This document shows, one piece after another, positions 50,948-59,910 of a stretch of 64,000 bases of DNA. The position numbers were made by a program, and so were the translations under genes. Position 1 is the first letter of the stretch. Each line of letters opens with the position of its first letter. This DNA is from Bernardetia sp963719525. GTDB taxonomy: Bacteria; Bacteroidota; Bacteroidia; Cytophagales; Bernardetiaceae. The stretch is from positions 1 through 64,000 of the forward strand of contig CAVRCG010000003.1 of the NCBI GenBank assembly GCA_963719525.1. Reading direction: 5' to 3'. The notes under the pieces were generated by a model. It had not been told where the DNA came from and searched no databases. It saw only the letters and a list, made by a program, of their open reading frames with translations.

Positions 50948-53899
50948 TCAAACTTTGAAATGCTTACTTTTTACCAAAAACAAAATTCCAAAGATTGCTA
51001 TAAAAATCCACAAACTAGGTTCGGAAGAATGCCTTGCATCTGTCAAATCTAACAATCGTTTTCCATTCAAAACCTCCTCTTGTTTTTTCAAAAGTGCTTT
51101 TCGTTGTGCTTCCGTTTCCAAAACCATAAAGGTAGTAACAGGCGTAAGAATGCGAGCTGTAAAACTTTTCTGAACTTGCTCTAACCAACGTTTTTCTGCT
51201 TGTGTTGGATACAATGCCATCGTTTCATTGAGATTTTGTAGAGATAAAGCTTGTGAATATTTCGGTAGTTTTTCGAAATTTTCTATATCAGCGTTTGTTA
51301 TGTCTTCTTTTTTCTCAAAATTTGTAATCGGCAAAATAAGTCCATTCGTTGTGGAAATAGGTAGAAAATAATTTTTTCCATTTTTACTAAACTGTTTTAC
51401 TTCTTTAATCAAAACTTTCTCATTTTTGTCTAACGGTTCGCCTAATAGCTTAAAGTGTTCAAAGTTCTGCTTTATGATTCTATTACTTGACGCTAATTCG
51501 TAAAAATCAAATCCTTCTGGAACATAGTTTTTCCATTCGTGTAACGAACCTGTCCAAACTCCATCTTCTAGCTCATCACTCACAACTACAATAATTGGAT
51601 AAATTGCTTTTTCTGAAGTAGTACTATTTTCAAGATAATTTTGTAGCCAAATTGTTTTTACAGCTTTTTCCAAAAATAATCCACCTCTGTTTTTTTGTTT
51701 TGAATATTCTTCTTTCCAATTATCTGATAGCTCATTTACCTCAAAATCTACCATCGTAAATCTTGATTCTAAATCATTTTGTAATGGATTATTGGCTAAA
51801 AAATTTTCTATTCTTTCAATGTATTTTTGTTTTCCTATTCCTCCGTGTTTCGAATTATCCAAAACGAAATGGTAATAAGGTTTTCTTGTAATAGTTTTTA
51901 GATCTTCTAATTCTTTTGAAGAAATATAATTCGGATTTGAAGTAGTTTTGAATGTGTAATCAGGTTTCGTACCTGTCTGACACATACGAACACTATCTTT
52001 ACCAAACATTAGATAAAAAGGTTTTATTTCTCTTTTACCTAAAAAAACAGTCGTAGAATCATCAAGTTGTAGCTCAAAGGGTTCGGCATGCAACACCTCA
52101 AAACCTGTTTTTCGATATTCATCTCTTGTAAATGGAAAAACACGAAACCCCAATTTTCCTTTATCGGTGTAATAAATAATTCCGGGGTCTTTACGAGTAT
52201 TTACAATTTGACGATAAACCCATAGAGCTGTTTTTTTCTCTGCTAAAAGTGCTTCTACTTTTTCTTCTCCGACATACAAATAATAATTACTGATAAAAGC
52301 TCCTTCTGGCAAATCAAAGAAAGTAGCATATTCTCGCTGCCCAAAACCACCTTGTGCATTGTGCAAAATTAAATCTACTTTGCTTATCCAAGCGTTTTGT
52401 TTTTCATCAAAAACTGAAGTAATTATTGTGTTGTCAATGTTTACAGAATTATCTCCTTTTCCTGTTTGAAAATCTCTGTTTTGATTAAAGTTACCTTGCC
52501 AAACTCTCCAGTTTACAGTTGGTTTCGGCATATCTTCGCCTACAAAAACATTATTCAAAAGATTAATTTTTTCGCTAGAAAGTGTCATATTATCCAAAAC
52601 AAGCCATTTGTAATAGCTATCTAGCAATGGTATTCCATCATTTCCTATATTCATCCAATCTCTATTCCGACGTACTTTAAAATTTTCTATATGTCTTAAT
52701 GTAGCTGAAATAGAATTTGGGTTCGGAACATTTTTATTTTCATCATAGTCCGAACTATACAAATAATCCAAACCTTTGTGTAATTGGATTTTGTCATAAT
52801 AGGTATTAATAGAAAAAGCCAAAGGAATAATTGCAATAGCTACAAAAAAGCTAGTGAGAAGAGAAAAGCTAGAATAATATTTAATTAGATAATCATAATC
52901 TTGATAGAGTTGCTGTGAATGAATAAGAAATAAAACTAAAGGCGTAAGCATCAAAATACCAAATCCGATAACAACCAGAATTACAGAAAATGGCGTAAAA
53001 GGCATAAAAACAATCAGAAAATATACCGTATAAGGAAAAACAAATGCTTTTAATATAAAATGAATACGACGATATTTGTATAATTTCAAATTAGCAGAAG
53101 GAAAAGTCAAAATAATTCCAGCAAGAGCAGCAAATCCAAAAAACCAATAACTTTGAAAATTTCCGAGTGGATTATTTAAGGAAAGACTAAGAGAAAGTCC
53201 TATCAATGGAAAAACGGCAGCAAAAAGAATTTCTACAATTTTAGTAGATTTTGGATTTGATCTCTTTTGAAAAAATATATATACTACTCTAAAAAGCCAA
53301 AAAATAGATAAAACAATAATTATAGTACCCATAATCTGCGCTACAAAGTTGGCAAATTTATGAGAGACAACCTTATTTAGGAGAGGTATAATTACTGTTA
53401 TGGACAAATAAATACTAATCGGAATGAGAACCATCACCCAAAAGTAATATTTTGATTCTTTGTTTTTTTCTGTTTTGCGCTGCTTTTCTCCAAAATAAAT
53501 AACACCAGTAATAATGGCGTGCAACATAGCAGGAAAAACAAACATTCCCATAAAACTCTGTACATCGGTAACGCTGCGAATCCAATCAGGAACAGAACGA
53601 GGAACTAAATCCTTTGCTTGCATATAATAAGAAAGCAACAAAAATAGGTAAATAAGTAGCGTAGAGACCGACCAAACGACATTTACCTGTTTTGAATGGT
53701 AGGTAGAATAAGCTGCATAAATCGTTTGCACAATGATAATTCCAAGAAAACTAAAACCGTAGAGATACCAATTATGTAGAATGTTTTGGTCAAGCTCCAT
53801 TCCGAAAACTTGAAAGGCATTGTAATAAATAATGAAAAGAGTAAGCTGTGGAAGGATAGTAGAGAAAAATATCCAACGAGGATGCAGAAATGGATTCAT
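50948..53899 (-). CDS. MSEP-CTERM-type membrane protein with VIT-like domain
   Basis: 983 residues from ATG 53899 (MNPFLHPRWIFFSTILPQ); the longer frame to 53920 reads into a palindrome. N-terminal half with about 10 to 11 membrane helices (to about residue 375), then a large periplasmic part with a VIT-like domain (DLPEGAFISNYYLYVGEEKVEALLAEKK..., about 510-610), a VWA-like region, and FMVLETEAQRKALLKKQEEVL near the end. The last 25 residues are SSEPSLW, one membrane helix and a short basic end: the layout of the MSEP-CTERM sorting signal recognised by exosortase K. No exosortase is coded in this window. The role of this family is not known. Confidence 0.82.
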   Translation of the reverse strand: MNPFLHPRWIFFSTILPQLTLFIIYYNAFQVFGMELDQNILHNWYLYGFSFLGIIIVQTIYAAYSTYHSKQVNVVWSVSTLLIYLFLLLSYYMQAKDLVPRSVPDWIRSVTDVQSFMGMFVFPAMLHAIITGVIYFGEKQRKTEKNKESKYYFWVMVLIPISIYLSITVIIPLLNKVVSHKFANFVAQIMGTIIIVLSIFWLFRVVYIFFQKRSNPKSTKIVEILFAAVFPLIGLSLSLSLNNPLGNFQSYWFFGFAALAGIILTFPSANLKLYKYRRIHFILKAFVFPYTVYFLIVFMPFTPFSVILVVIGFGILMLTPLVLFLIHSQQLYQDYDYLIKYYSSFSLLTSFFVAIAIIPLAFSINTYYDKIQLHKGLDYLYSSDYDENKNVPNPNSISATLRHIENFKVRRNRDWMNIGNDGIPLLDSYYKWLVLDNMTLSSEKINLLNNVFVGEDMPKPTVNWRVWQGNFNQNRDFQTGKGDNSVNIDNTIITSVFDEKQNAWISKVDLILHNAQGGFGQREYATFFDLPEGAFISNYYLYVGEEKVEALLAEKKTALWVYRQIVNTRKDPGIIYYTDKGKLGFRVFPFTRDEYRKTGFEVLHAEPFELQLDDSTTVFLGKREIKPFYLMFGKDSVRMCQTGTKPDYTFKTTSNPNYISSKELEDLKTITRKPYYHFVLDNSKHGGIGKQKYIERIENFLANNPLQNDLESRFTMVDFEVNELSDNWKEEYSKQKNRGGLFLEKAVKTIWLQNYLENSTTSEKAIYPIIVVVSDELEDGVWTGSLHEWKNYVPEGFDFYELASSNRIIKQNFEHFKLLGEPLDKNEKVLIKEVKQFSKNGKNYFLPISTTNGLILPITNFEKKEDITNADIENFEKLPKYSQALSLQNLNETMALYPTQAEKRWLEQVQKSFTARILTPVTTFMVLETEAQRKALLKKQEEVLNGKRLLDLTDARHSSEPSLWIFIAIFGILFLVKSKHFKV

Positions 53900-53918
53900 A
53901 AGATTTTTATATTTTACC

Positions 53919-53938
53919 AACAGACAGGAATGTCTGTT
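53919..53938. repeat. Palindrome with AGACA/TGTCT stem
   Basis: AACAGACAGGAATGTCTGTT, just ahead of the MSEP-CTERM gene. Related to the pair at 25538-25602. Confidence 0.85.
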
Positions 53939-54026
53939 ATACTTGTTGTTCTAAAACTACTAATTTTATTTCTTTGTAAAGGTAAAATAATCAAAATTTT
54001 CATAAAAATAATAATCAATCTTTTTA

Positions 54027-54707
54027 ATGAAACGAAAATTAGCAAAATTACTCTTTATTTCATTTATCATTTTTCTAATTTGTATTCTGTCAATACAATT
54101 TTTGGATAAACCGATTACTTTGTTTTTCTATAATTTATTTTATGAAAGCGAACCTATTCTTTTCACTCGTTTTTTTGATTGGATAAAAGATGGATTCTAC
54201 TTCAAAGTTATTTTTCTAAAATTATGTCTCCTCGGAATTTTACTGTGTTTGCCTTTCAAGAAGTGGAAACTTTCGCTTCAACTTTCATTTCTGTTTTGTA
54301 CTAACATTGTAGTTACTATTCTTACCTTTTATTTAAAAACATTTTTTGGTAGAACTCGTCCCTATTTTCTTATAGAAAAGGGAAAAGATAGTTTTTTTAA
54401 TACGCTAAACTGCCAAGAAATATCCCACACAAGTTATGCCTTTCATTTTTTTGATGGTGTAGCGTGTTATGAGAGTTTTCCTTCTGGACATACGAGTAGC
54501 GTTTTTTGGTTAGCTTTTTCGTTTGGTTTGTTAGTTCCAAAACTTCGTATTCCTTTGTTTATGTATGCTTTTTTGATTGCGCTGGCTAGAGTTTTTACTA
54601 CTATTCACTATTTTTCTGATGTTGTTTTTGGTGGATTTATAGCTTTTTTTGTTGTTTGTGTAAGTTATGAATTTTTGCTTTTTCTTTGTAGGAAATTGAG
54701 TATTTAA
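54027..54707 (+). CDS. PAP2-family membrane phosphatase
   Basis: 226 residues with about six membrane helices. The three phosphatase motifs are complete: K104-x4-R109..RP (KTFFGRTRP), PSGH at 152-155, and R188-x5-H194-x3-D198 (ARVFTTIHYFSD). Members dephosphorylate lipid substrates such as undecaprenyl diphosphate, phosphatidate or lipid A. An insertion between motifs 1 and 2 (about 30 residues with two Cys) is a little longer than usual. Divergent from the MSEP-CTERM gene. Confidence 0.92.
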   Translation: MKRKLAKLLFISFIIFLICILSIQFLDKPITLFFYNLFYESEPILFTRFFDWIKDGFYFKVIFLKLCLLGILLCLPFKKWKLSLQLSFLFCTNIVVTILTFYLKTFFGRTRPYFLIEKGKDSFFNTLNCQEISHTSYAFHFFDGVACYESFPSGHTSSVFWLAFSFGLLVPKLRIPLFMYAFLIALARVFTTIHYFSDVVFGGFIAFFVVCVSYEFLLFLCRKLSI

Positions 54708-54741
54708 GAAAGTAATATTCAATTTTGCTCTTTCATACTCC

Positions 54742-54819
54742 ACCGTCAACGAGGCTAAAGCCGTCGTTGAGGTTTTTGAGAAATAATCCTCGTTGACGGC
54801 AAAGCCTAAACGACGGTAG
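54742..54819. repeat. Facing pair of TACCGT-type palindromes (family B)
   Basis: ACCGTCAACGAGGCTAAAGC... at 54742-54772 and CCTCGTTGACGGCAAAGCC... ending CGACGGTAG at 54788-54819. Lies between the convergent PAP2 and ABC genes, where it may serve as terminator. Confidence 0.88.
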
Positions 54820-54866
54820 AAAAATATTACCAAATTTATGTTACACGGTACTCAACACACAGAAAC

Positions 54867-55565
54867 TTATTCCATTCTTTTGTTGAATAAGTAATATCCA
54901 GTTAAAAAGACTAAAAAATGACTAATAATAGAAACTAAAATCCATACATAATTGGGTTCTTGCATCGCTTTGTATGTCCAATAAAAAGGAAAAATACTAA
55001 AAACTAATTTAAAAGAGGAATCAATAAAAAAAGCTAAAGCAGGCAAAACAACAATAAAATTAAGACCTTTTATAAAAGTAATTCCTTCAATTTTGTTGCT
55101 TGCAAAAGTAATCATAAAGAGAAGCGCAACAACAGAAGTTTGAGAACATAAAAGACTATAAAGTATTTTTTCAATCAATGAATAATTACAAATATCCAAC
55201 GCCAAAAAGCTCAAAAAAGCAAACCAAAAAGTCCAAATTCCAGCCAGAATAAGACGATATGCCACAAACAAAGAAGTAGAAAATGGCATTACACGAATAA
55301 CCGTAAAAACGTTTTCATCTTTCTCTTCTAACATTACAAAAGCAATAATATATCCTCCCAAAAGTCCAGAAGTAGTTGCAAGAATAGCTAATAAAAGTGG
55401 GTAATAAGTTGGAAGCAAAGGTACTAAATTGATGAGTGCAGGAAGACCAAAACGCAATCCAAAAATCATTAAAAGAGGTAAAACAAGCATCATAAGAAGT
55501 GTTTTGTCTCGTAAAATATTTTTGGTGTCGTTCTTTAATAAGTGAGAAAAGGTAGTAGATTTCAT
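54867..55565 (-). CDS. ABC exporter permease subunit (second)
   Basis: 232 residues with six membrane helices in the ABC-2 arrangement (MLVLPLLMIFGLRFGLPALI first; LLGGYIIAFVMLEEKDENVF with the cytoplasmic EKxE turn). Last gene of the TetR-ABC unit. A family A palindrome separates it from the permease before. By position it forms a dimer with that permease. Confidence 0.85.
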   Translation of the reverse strand: MKSTTFSHLLKNDTKNILRDKTLLMMLVLPLLMIFGLRFGLPALINLVPLLPTYYPLLLAILATTSGLLGGYIIAFVMLEEKDENVFTVIRVMPFSTSLFVAYRLILAGIWTFWFAFLSFLALDICNYSLIEKILYSLLCSQTSVVALLFMITFASNKIEGITFIKGLNFIVVLPALAFFIDSSFKLVFSIFPFYWTYKAMQEPNYVWILVSIISHFLVFLTGYYLFNKRME

Positions 55566-55578
55566 AATTTTTTATTTA

Positions 55579-55611
55579 GTTGTTGGTGTCGCTTCGCTAA
55601 AACACCAACAA
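55579..55611. repeat. TACCGT-type palindrome (family A) between the permease genes
   Basis: GTTGTTGGTGTCGCTTCGCT, then AAAACACCAACAAAGGTA. In the transcript it is a strong hairpin between two cistrons. Confidence 0.9.
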
Positions 55612-55650
55612 AGGTATTTGAGATTTCATAGTTTTTATTTTATAATTTCT

Positions 55651-56343
55651 TTAATTCTCAATCAAGTATTTATCGTAAAAATGAAGTGCCAAAAAATAAA
55701 AACCTACTGTTGTAAGTGGTAAATAAAGTAGTACATAAATCCATTGCCAATTCAAAATTGGTTCGAAGGCAGCTTGAAAAAGTAACAAACAGGCTTGAAA
55801 TGGAAAAATATAGAGTAAAATAGAATCTGTAAATTCAAAGAAATTAAGCAACGGCAACATTAATGGAGAAATCAAAAATGGAAATGTAAACAGATATTGA
55901 TTAATCGTTTTGATACGAATTACTCCCAAAAATCCAATTAAAAGAAACTGAGCAGAAGAGAGCAAAACAGCTAAACTCAAAACGAAAATATTAAATTCTT
56001 TCTGACTTGCAAAAGCCATTGTCAAGCTCGCTAGAAGTGCAATCCCTGTAAGTGAAATCAGTTTTGCTAACAAATATTCTGATTTTTTGATGGGAGTAAG
56101 AACAACTGCTTCTATCGTTTTTGAACCTTTTTCGAACAAAATCAAAACGCCAATAAACAGAAATCCTAACATAGTTGGATCAGTACTGATAAGCAAAATG
56201 ACTAATTTGATAGGTAATTCTGTTTTGTCTACAAACACGAAAATCAAACTGTAAATAAGCGTAATGAGAGCTACAACAGTAATTATATTCTGACGAGCTT
56301 GTAAGATTAATTCCCACCAAGTAATTTTGAATAATTTTTTCAT
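55651..56343 (-). CDS. ABC exporter permease subunit (first)
   Basis: 230 residues, six membrane helices, ABC-2 style. VLILFEKGSKTIEAVVLTPIKKSEYLLAKLISLT is the typical cytoplasmic loop of such permeases. It begins four bases after the ATPase stop and is translated with it. Confidence 0.87.
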   Translation of the reverse strand: MKKLFKITWWELILQARQNIITVVALITLIYSLIFVFVDKTELPIKLVILLISTDPTMLGFLFIGVLILFEKGSKTIEAVVLTPIKKSEYLLAKLISLTGIALLASLTMAFASQKEFNIFVLSLAVLLSSAQFLLIGFLGVIRIKTINQYLFTFPFLISPLMLPLLNFFEFTDSILLYIFPFQACLLLFQAAFEPILNWQWIYVLLYLPLTTVGFYFLALHFYDKYLIEN

Positions 56344-56347
56344 GGTA

Positions 56348-57247
56348 TTAGATTAGTTTTTTTCCTGTAACTTCTATAAAAATATCTTCTAGAGTTGCTT
56401 CTTGAGAGTGCATTGATTGAACGTAGTTTTGATTGAGCAGATTTTGAAATTCTTTGTTTTGTCCTAAATTTTCTAATTCAAAAACTTGGTGTTGTCTTTC
56501 TTTTCGATATTGATTTTCTTCTACCCTATTTTCTGTTTGTTCAGAATATTCTACTTTCAAAAGACGTTTTCCATACTTTTCTTTCAATTTTTTGGGAGAA
56601 TCTATAAGCGAAATTTTGCCTTCTACCATAAACGCAACTCTATCGCAGAGCTGCTCGGCATCGTTCATATGATGCGTAGTTAGGATAATTGTTTTGCCTT
56701 CATTTTTTAGTTTTAGAATAATATCTTTGATTATTTTTCCATTGACAGGATCAAGTCCAGAAGTAGGTTCGTCCAAAAACAAAATTGGAGGATTATGTAA
56801 AAGCGCACGCACAAAATTCAAACGCATTTTCATTCCTTTTGAGAAATCTTCTACTTTCTTTTTGGCATCTTCTGCAAGTCCGACCATTTCTAAAAGCAAC
56901 ATTGGGTTTTGAGTAGGAGTATCATAAAAGGAAGCAAAAAATTGCAGATTTTCTAAAGCAGAAAGTTTTGAATAATGGTTTGGCAATTCGAAACCTACTC
57001 CAATCTGGTTGTAATAATTGCTTTTCCATTCTCGTAATTCCTTATTTATGGTATTACTTTTTATAAAAATATTTCCCTCATAGTTTTTTAAAAGCTTGGT
57101 AAGTATTTTCTGAGTCGTACTTTTTCCTGCACCACTAGGACCCAAAAAGCCAAAAATTTCGCCTTCTTTTACATCAAAACTAACTTCTTTTACAGTCGGT
57201 TTTTCGGATTTTGGATATGAATAAATAAGATTTTGAACTGTAATCAT
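56348..57247 (-). CDS. ABC exporter ATP-binding subunit
   Basis: 299 residues from ATG 57247 (the longer frame starts at TTG 57259). Walker A GPSGAGKST at 36-44, signature VEDFSKGMKMRLNFVRALLHNP (the SKGMK form), Walker B PILFLDEPTSGLDP, and switch His in LTTHHMNDAEQLCD. The C-terminal 90 residues are the accessory domain of drug or lipid exporters. A TetR operator-like site is 18 bases upstream. Confidence 0.93.
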   Translation of the reverse strand: MITVQNLIYSYPKSEKPTVKEVSFDVKEGEIFGFLGPSGAGKSTTQKILTKLLKNYEGNIFIKSNTINKELREWKSNYYNQIGVGFELPNHYSKLSALENLQFFASFYDTPTQNPMLLLEMVGLAEDAKKKVEDFSKGMKMRLNFVRALLHNPPILFLDEPTSGLDPVNGKIIKDIILKLKNEGKTIILTTHHMNDAEQLCDRVAFMVEGKISLIDSPKKLKEKYGKRLLKVEYSEQTENRVEENQYRKERQHQVFELENLGQNKEFQNLLNQNYVQSMHSQEATLEDIFIEVTGKKLI

Positions 57248-57264
57248 TTTTTTATACAATTAAA

Positions 57265-57278
57265 ACCGAACGGTTGGT
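57265..57278 (-). promoter_or_regulatory. TetR-type operator before the ABC genes
   Basis: ACCGAACGGTTGGT, of the form ACCGA-N4-TTGGT (near palindrome), directly ahead of the ATPase start. A second site of the same form is at 58465-58478. Confidence 0.6.
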
Positions 57279-57301
57279 TGGTAAATTATTATTTAGTTTT
57301 T

Positions 57302-57324
57302 AACGAGACTTTATTGTCGTTGAG
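57302..57324. repeat. Diverged TACCGT-type palindrome (family B)
   Basis: AACGAGAC-TTTATT-GTCGTTGAGG: compared with other family B units, GGC/GCC in the inner stem is GAC/GTC here and the loop is longer. Located between the ABC and tetR genes. Confidence 0.7.
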
Positions 57325-57335
57325 GAGAATTAATA

Positions 57336-57947
57336 TTATATTTTTATTAATTGATAAAACTGCTTGAAAAGTGCATCCACTTCTGTATAACTTTCAGCAT
57401 TCAAATCAGACAAAATCAGCGTATGAAGTTCGAATCCATCTAACATAAAATAAAATTGTTTGGCAAGTAAAGCAGCATCTAACTCTTGTTTTACTTCGTT
57501 TTTTGCTTGTGCAATTTCTATTATATTTTGATAAATCAGTAATTCTTTATCCAAAAGCTGTAGAGAATGCTTTTTATGATGCTCAAAAAGTTGCATTGCT
57601 TCCAAAAGAACAGTCAAATAGTTTGCATCAAAAGTAAGAGAAAGTTCTTGAATAATTTTGCCAACTATTAGTTTTTTCTGCGTCAAGAAAAGTTGAATAT
57701 TCTCTAAAAAATTTTTATCCGTTGAAGGTTCAAAATTACTCACAGGTGAAGCAAGTGTAAAGAAATATTCATTTATTGTTTCATCAAATAATTCTTCCTT
57801 ACTTTTAAAATAGTGATAAAATGCTCCCTTCGATACTTTAGAAGCCTTTACAAGTTCGTTTAAAGTTGCTTTTTTGTAGCCTTTTTCCAAAAAAACACGA
57901 AATGAATTTGCTAAGATTGCCTGTTTTGTAGAGTTGTTTTTTGTCAT
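57336..57947 (-). CDS. TetR/AcrR-family transcriptional repressor
   Basis: 203 residues. N-terminal helix-turn-helix: ILANSFRVFLEKGYKKATLNELVKASKVSKGAFYHYFKSKEELFDETI, nearly the family consensus. The C-terminal ligand domain is helical. It lies between a small membrane-protein gene and the ABC exporter on the same strand, and both are preceded by ACCGA-N4-TTGGT, so it probably represses both. Confidence 0.92.
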   Translation of the reverse strand: MTKNNSTKQAILANSFRVFLEKGYKKATLNELVKASKVSKGAFYHYFKSKEELFDETINEYFFTLASPVSNFEPSTDKNFLENIQLFLTQKKLIVGKIIQELSLTFDANYLTVLLEAMQLFEHHKKHSLQLLDKELLIYQNIIEIAQAKNEVKQELDAALLAKQFYFMLDGFELHTLILSDLNAESYTEVDALFKQFYQLIKI

Positions 57948-57987
57948 ATATAGAAATAGATTTTTACTTTATAAATCAAGTAGCTAC

Positions 57988-58440
57988 CTAATTTAATTTA
58001 TCAGACTTTAAAATTTTTATCTCAAAAACTACTAAGCTAATTATCACAATCATTTCTATTATGAAATAAATTATTCCCAGAATAGTTAGATTTTTGTAAT
58101 GTAAAATCAATAAGAAAAACATGATAACGCAATACAAACTGTTTGCAATAATGATAATTTTTAAAAATATTTGCCAGTTTATTATCTTCTGTTCAGATTT
58201 ATCAATATGCTTTTCAATTCTTTTAAACAAGAAAAAGTAACATGATAAAGAATAAATTGCATAAAACATAACTACGATAGACAAAATATAAAGTACGCTT
58301 TTAGGCATTCCAAAATACTGTTGCATCAAAAAACCAATTCCGAATAAGGAAAAAGAAGTAATCAATGCGCCACTTCCGTTGATAAGGAAAATAGTTTTTG
58401 GTTTTGCTTTTATATATTCTACTAGTGTTTGTATTTTCAT
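57988..58440 (-). CDS. Small membrane protein in the TetR unit, 150 aa
   Basis: From ATG 58440 (MKIQTLVEYIKAKPKT); the longer frame would read through the operator. Four membrane helices (about 17-37, 43-65, 85-107, 115-137). No name. It lies 40 bases upstream of tetR and is likely co-transcribed. It may help or be a substrate-side partner of the exporter. Confidence 0.78.
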   Translation of the reverse strand: MKIQTLVEYIKAKPKTIFLINGSGALITSFSLFGIGFLMQQYFGMPKSVLYILSIVVMFYAIYSLSCYFFLFKRIEKHIDKSEQKIINWQIFLKIIIIANSLYCVIMFFLLILHYKNLTILGIIYFIIEMIVIISLVVFEIKILKSDKLN

Positions 58441-58464
58441 TAGTCTTTCAATTAAAATCAATAA

Positions 58465-58478
58465 ACCGACTGTTTGGT
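58465..58478 (-). promoter_or_regulatory. TetR-type operator before the small membrane protein and tetR
   Basis: ACCGACTGTTTGGT (ACCGA-N4-TTGGT), 25 bases before the ATG 58440. Same form as 57265-57278. Confidence 0.6.
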
Positions 58479-58688
58479 ATGTATTACACAAAACTAACAA
58501 AATAGTTTGAAAAAGTTCGCTTTATTTTAGAAATTTTTTGAATATTTAATTTCGTTAGATACAAATGATTTTAAACAAAAATTTCAATGGAAGTATTTTT
58601 AATGGTAAATTTGAATTTATCTTTTTATCAATAATCCAGAGCAGTTTTCTAATTCAAGAAACAATTTTTACTTAAATCATTTATCAAG

Positions 58689-59321
58689 ATGAGAAAAAAC
58701 AATATAGTTCGTTTATTATTTTCACTTATTTTAATTTCCCTATTTATGAGCAGCAAATGTAGTCCAGATAAAGACCAAGTAGTAACTCTTTCTACACAAT
58801 TTGGCGATATGAAAATCATTCTTTTCGATGATACACCCATCCACAAAGAAAACTTTTTAACTTTGGTAGAAAGTGGTGCGTACAACGGAACAATTTTTCA
58901 TAGAGTAATAAAAGGATTTATGATACAAGGAGGCGATTTGTTGACACGAGAAAACGCTACTGAAAAAATTTCAGATAGTACACTTACTGCTGAAATAAAA
59001 CCAAATCACCCTCATCTTAGAGGTGCAGTTGCAGCAGCAAGAATGGGCGACCAAATAAATCCAGAAAGAAAATCTAGTAATTCACAGTTTTATATTGTAG
59101 AAAATAATACAGGTGCTGGTCATCTTGACGGACAATACACCGTTTTCGGACAAGTAATCGACGGACTAGATGTAATCGATAAAGTGGCAGCACAAGCAAC
59201 ACAACGTGGCGACCGTCCTGTTGAAAATATCGTAACTAATTTTAAAGTAGAACATATTTCTAAAGAAAAAATTACAGAAGAATATGGCTACAACTATCCT
59301 GAAGTAAAAGAACAGAAATAA
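58689..59321 (+). CDS. Exported peptidyl-prolyl cis-trans isomerase (cyclophilin)
   Basis: 210 residues: signal peptide (residues 1-24; the ending SSKC could be a weak lipobox), then a complete cyclophilin domain. Motifs: GTIFHRVIKGFMIQGGD (catalytic Arg in FHRV), GAVAAARMGDQINPERKSSNSQFYI and LDGQYTVFGQVIDGLDVIDKVA. Folding helper of the periplasm or outer membrane. Transcribed alone. Confidence 0.94.
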   Translation: MRKNNIVRLLFSLILISLFMSSKCSPDKDQVVTLSTQFGDMKIILFDDTPIHKENFLTLVESGAYNGTIFHRVIKGFMIQGGDLLTRENATEKISDSTLTAEIKPNHPHLRGAVAAARMGDQINPERKSSNSQFYIVENNTGAGHLDGQYTVFGQVIDGLDVIDKVAAQATQRGDRPVENIVTNFKVEHISKEKITEEYGYNYPEVKEQK

Positions 59322-59910
59322 TTATTAATGGTAAATTATGAATGGTGAATGGAGGAAATGTTTTTCTTTGTGCAAGATAGTTTCTTATTCTTCAATAGCC
59401 TACCAAATCGAATCCATACCAATCTTACCTACAATTGTGGTATCATAATTCGATATGAGTGAGATTTTCCAATTTCTGCATATAAAATTGTTTTTCACAA
59501 AATAATAGTTTGCTTTTTCCATAGAATAGGGTTTGCAAACCCTATTTTATGGAAAAAAGACGATTGCACAGAATAAAATTTGGCAACTATTTGTTTATTT
59601 AGAAATGTCACTCATATTGATAATTTGTTCTAATAGATTTTCCATTTTGATTTGTAGTAATGTACATATACGATTTATTACACAAATTGAAACTTTATGA
59701 AATAGTGTTACAAGTTGTTTACCGTACAACATAAGTTTCATAATATTTTATTGTACACTCGTTTTAGCTTCGCTGAGAACTTCGTCGTTCTCAAAAACGA
59801 ATGTTTCACTTCCTCAGAAGTGTGATTGATTAAATTAAATCACATTTTTGAGGAAGTATTTTGTAGAACTCTGAGAAACTCTACGCATACCAAAACAGCA
59901 CTTAGATTAA
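59322..59910. other. 589-base intergenic region with a MITE-like element and two hairpins
   Basis: Besides the MITE at 59450-59621 there are GAGAAC-TTCGTC-GTTCTC (59775-59792) and a long hairpin at 59808-59857 with arms ACTTCCTCA..TGTGATT and AATCACA..TGAGGAAGT around an internal loop. No gene seen. Confidence 0.6.
59450..59621. mobile_element. MITE-like element, copy 3
   Basis: Left end ATATGAGTGAGATT, right end AATGTCACTCATATTGAT, central palindrome 59511-59554 and tail GACGATTGCACAGAATAAAA. About 172 bases, no coding capacity. Confidence 0.88.

Noticed and set aside
57265..57282. Same repeat as the CCGAACGG palindrome at 44585
   Set aside because: They share CCGAACGGTT but the rest differs; the 57265 site fits a TetR operator together with 58465.
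12154..57324. CRISPR array made of the palindromic repeats
   Set aside because: The repeats are scattered singly or in facing pairs over tens of kilobases, with no regular spacers and no cas genes.
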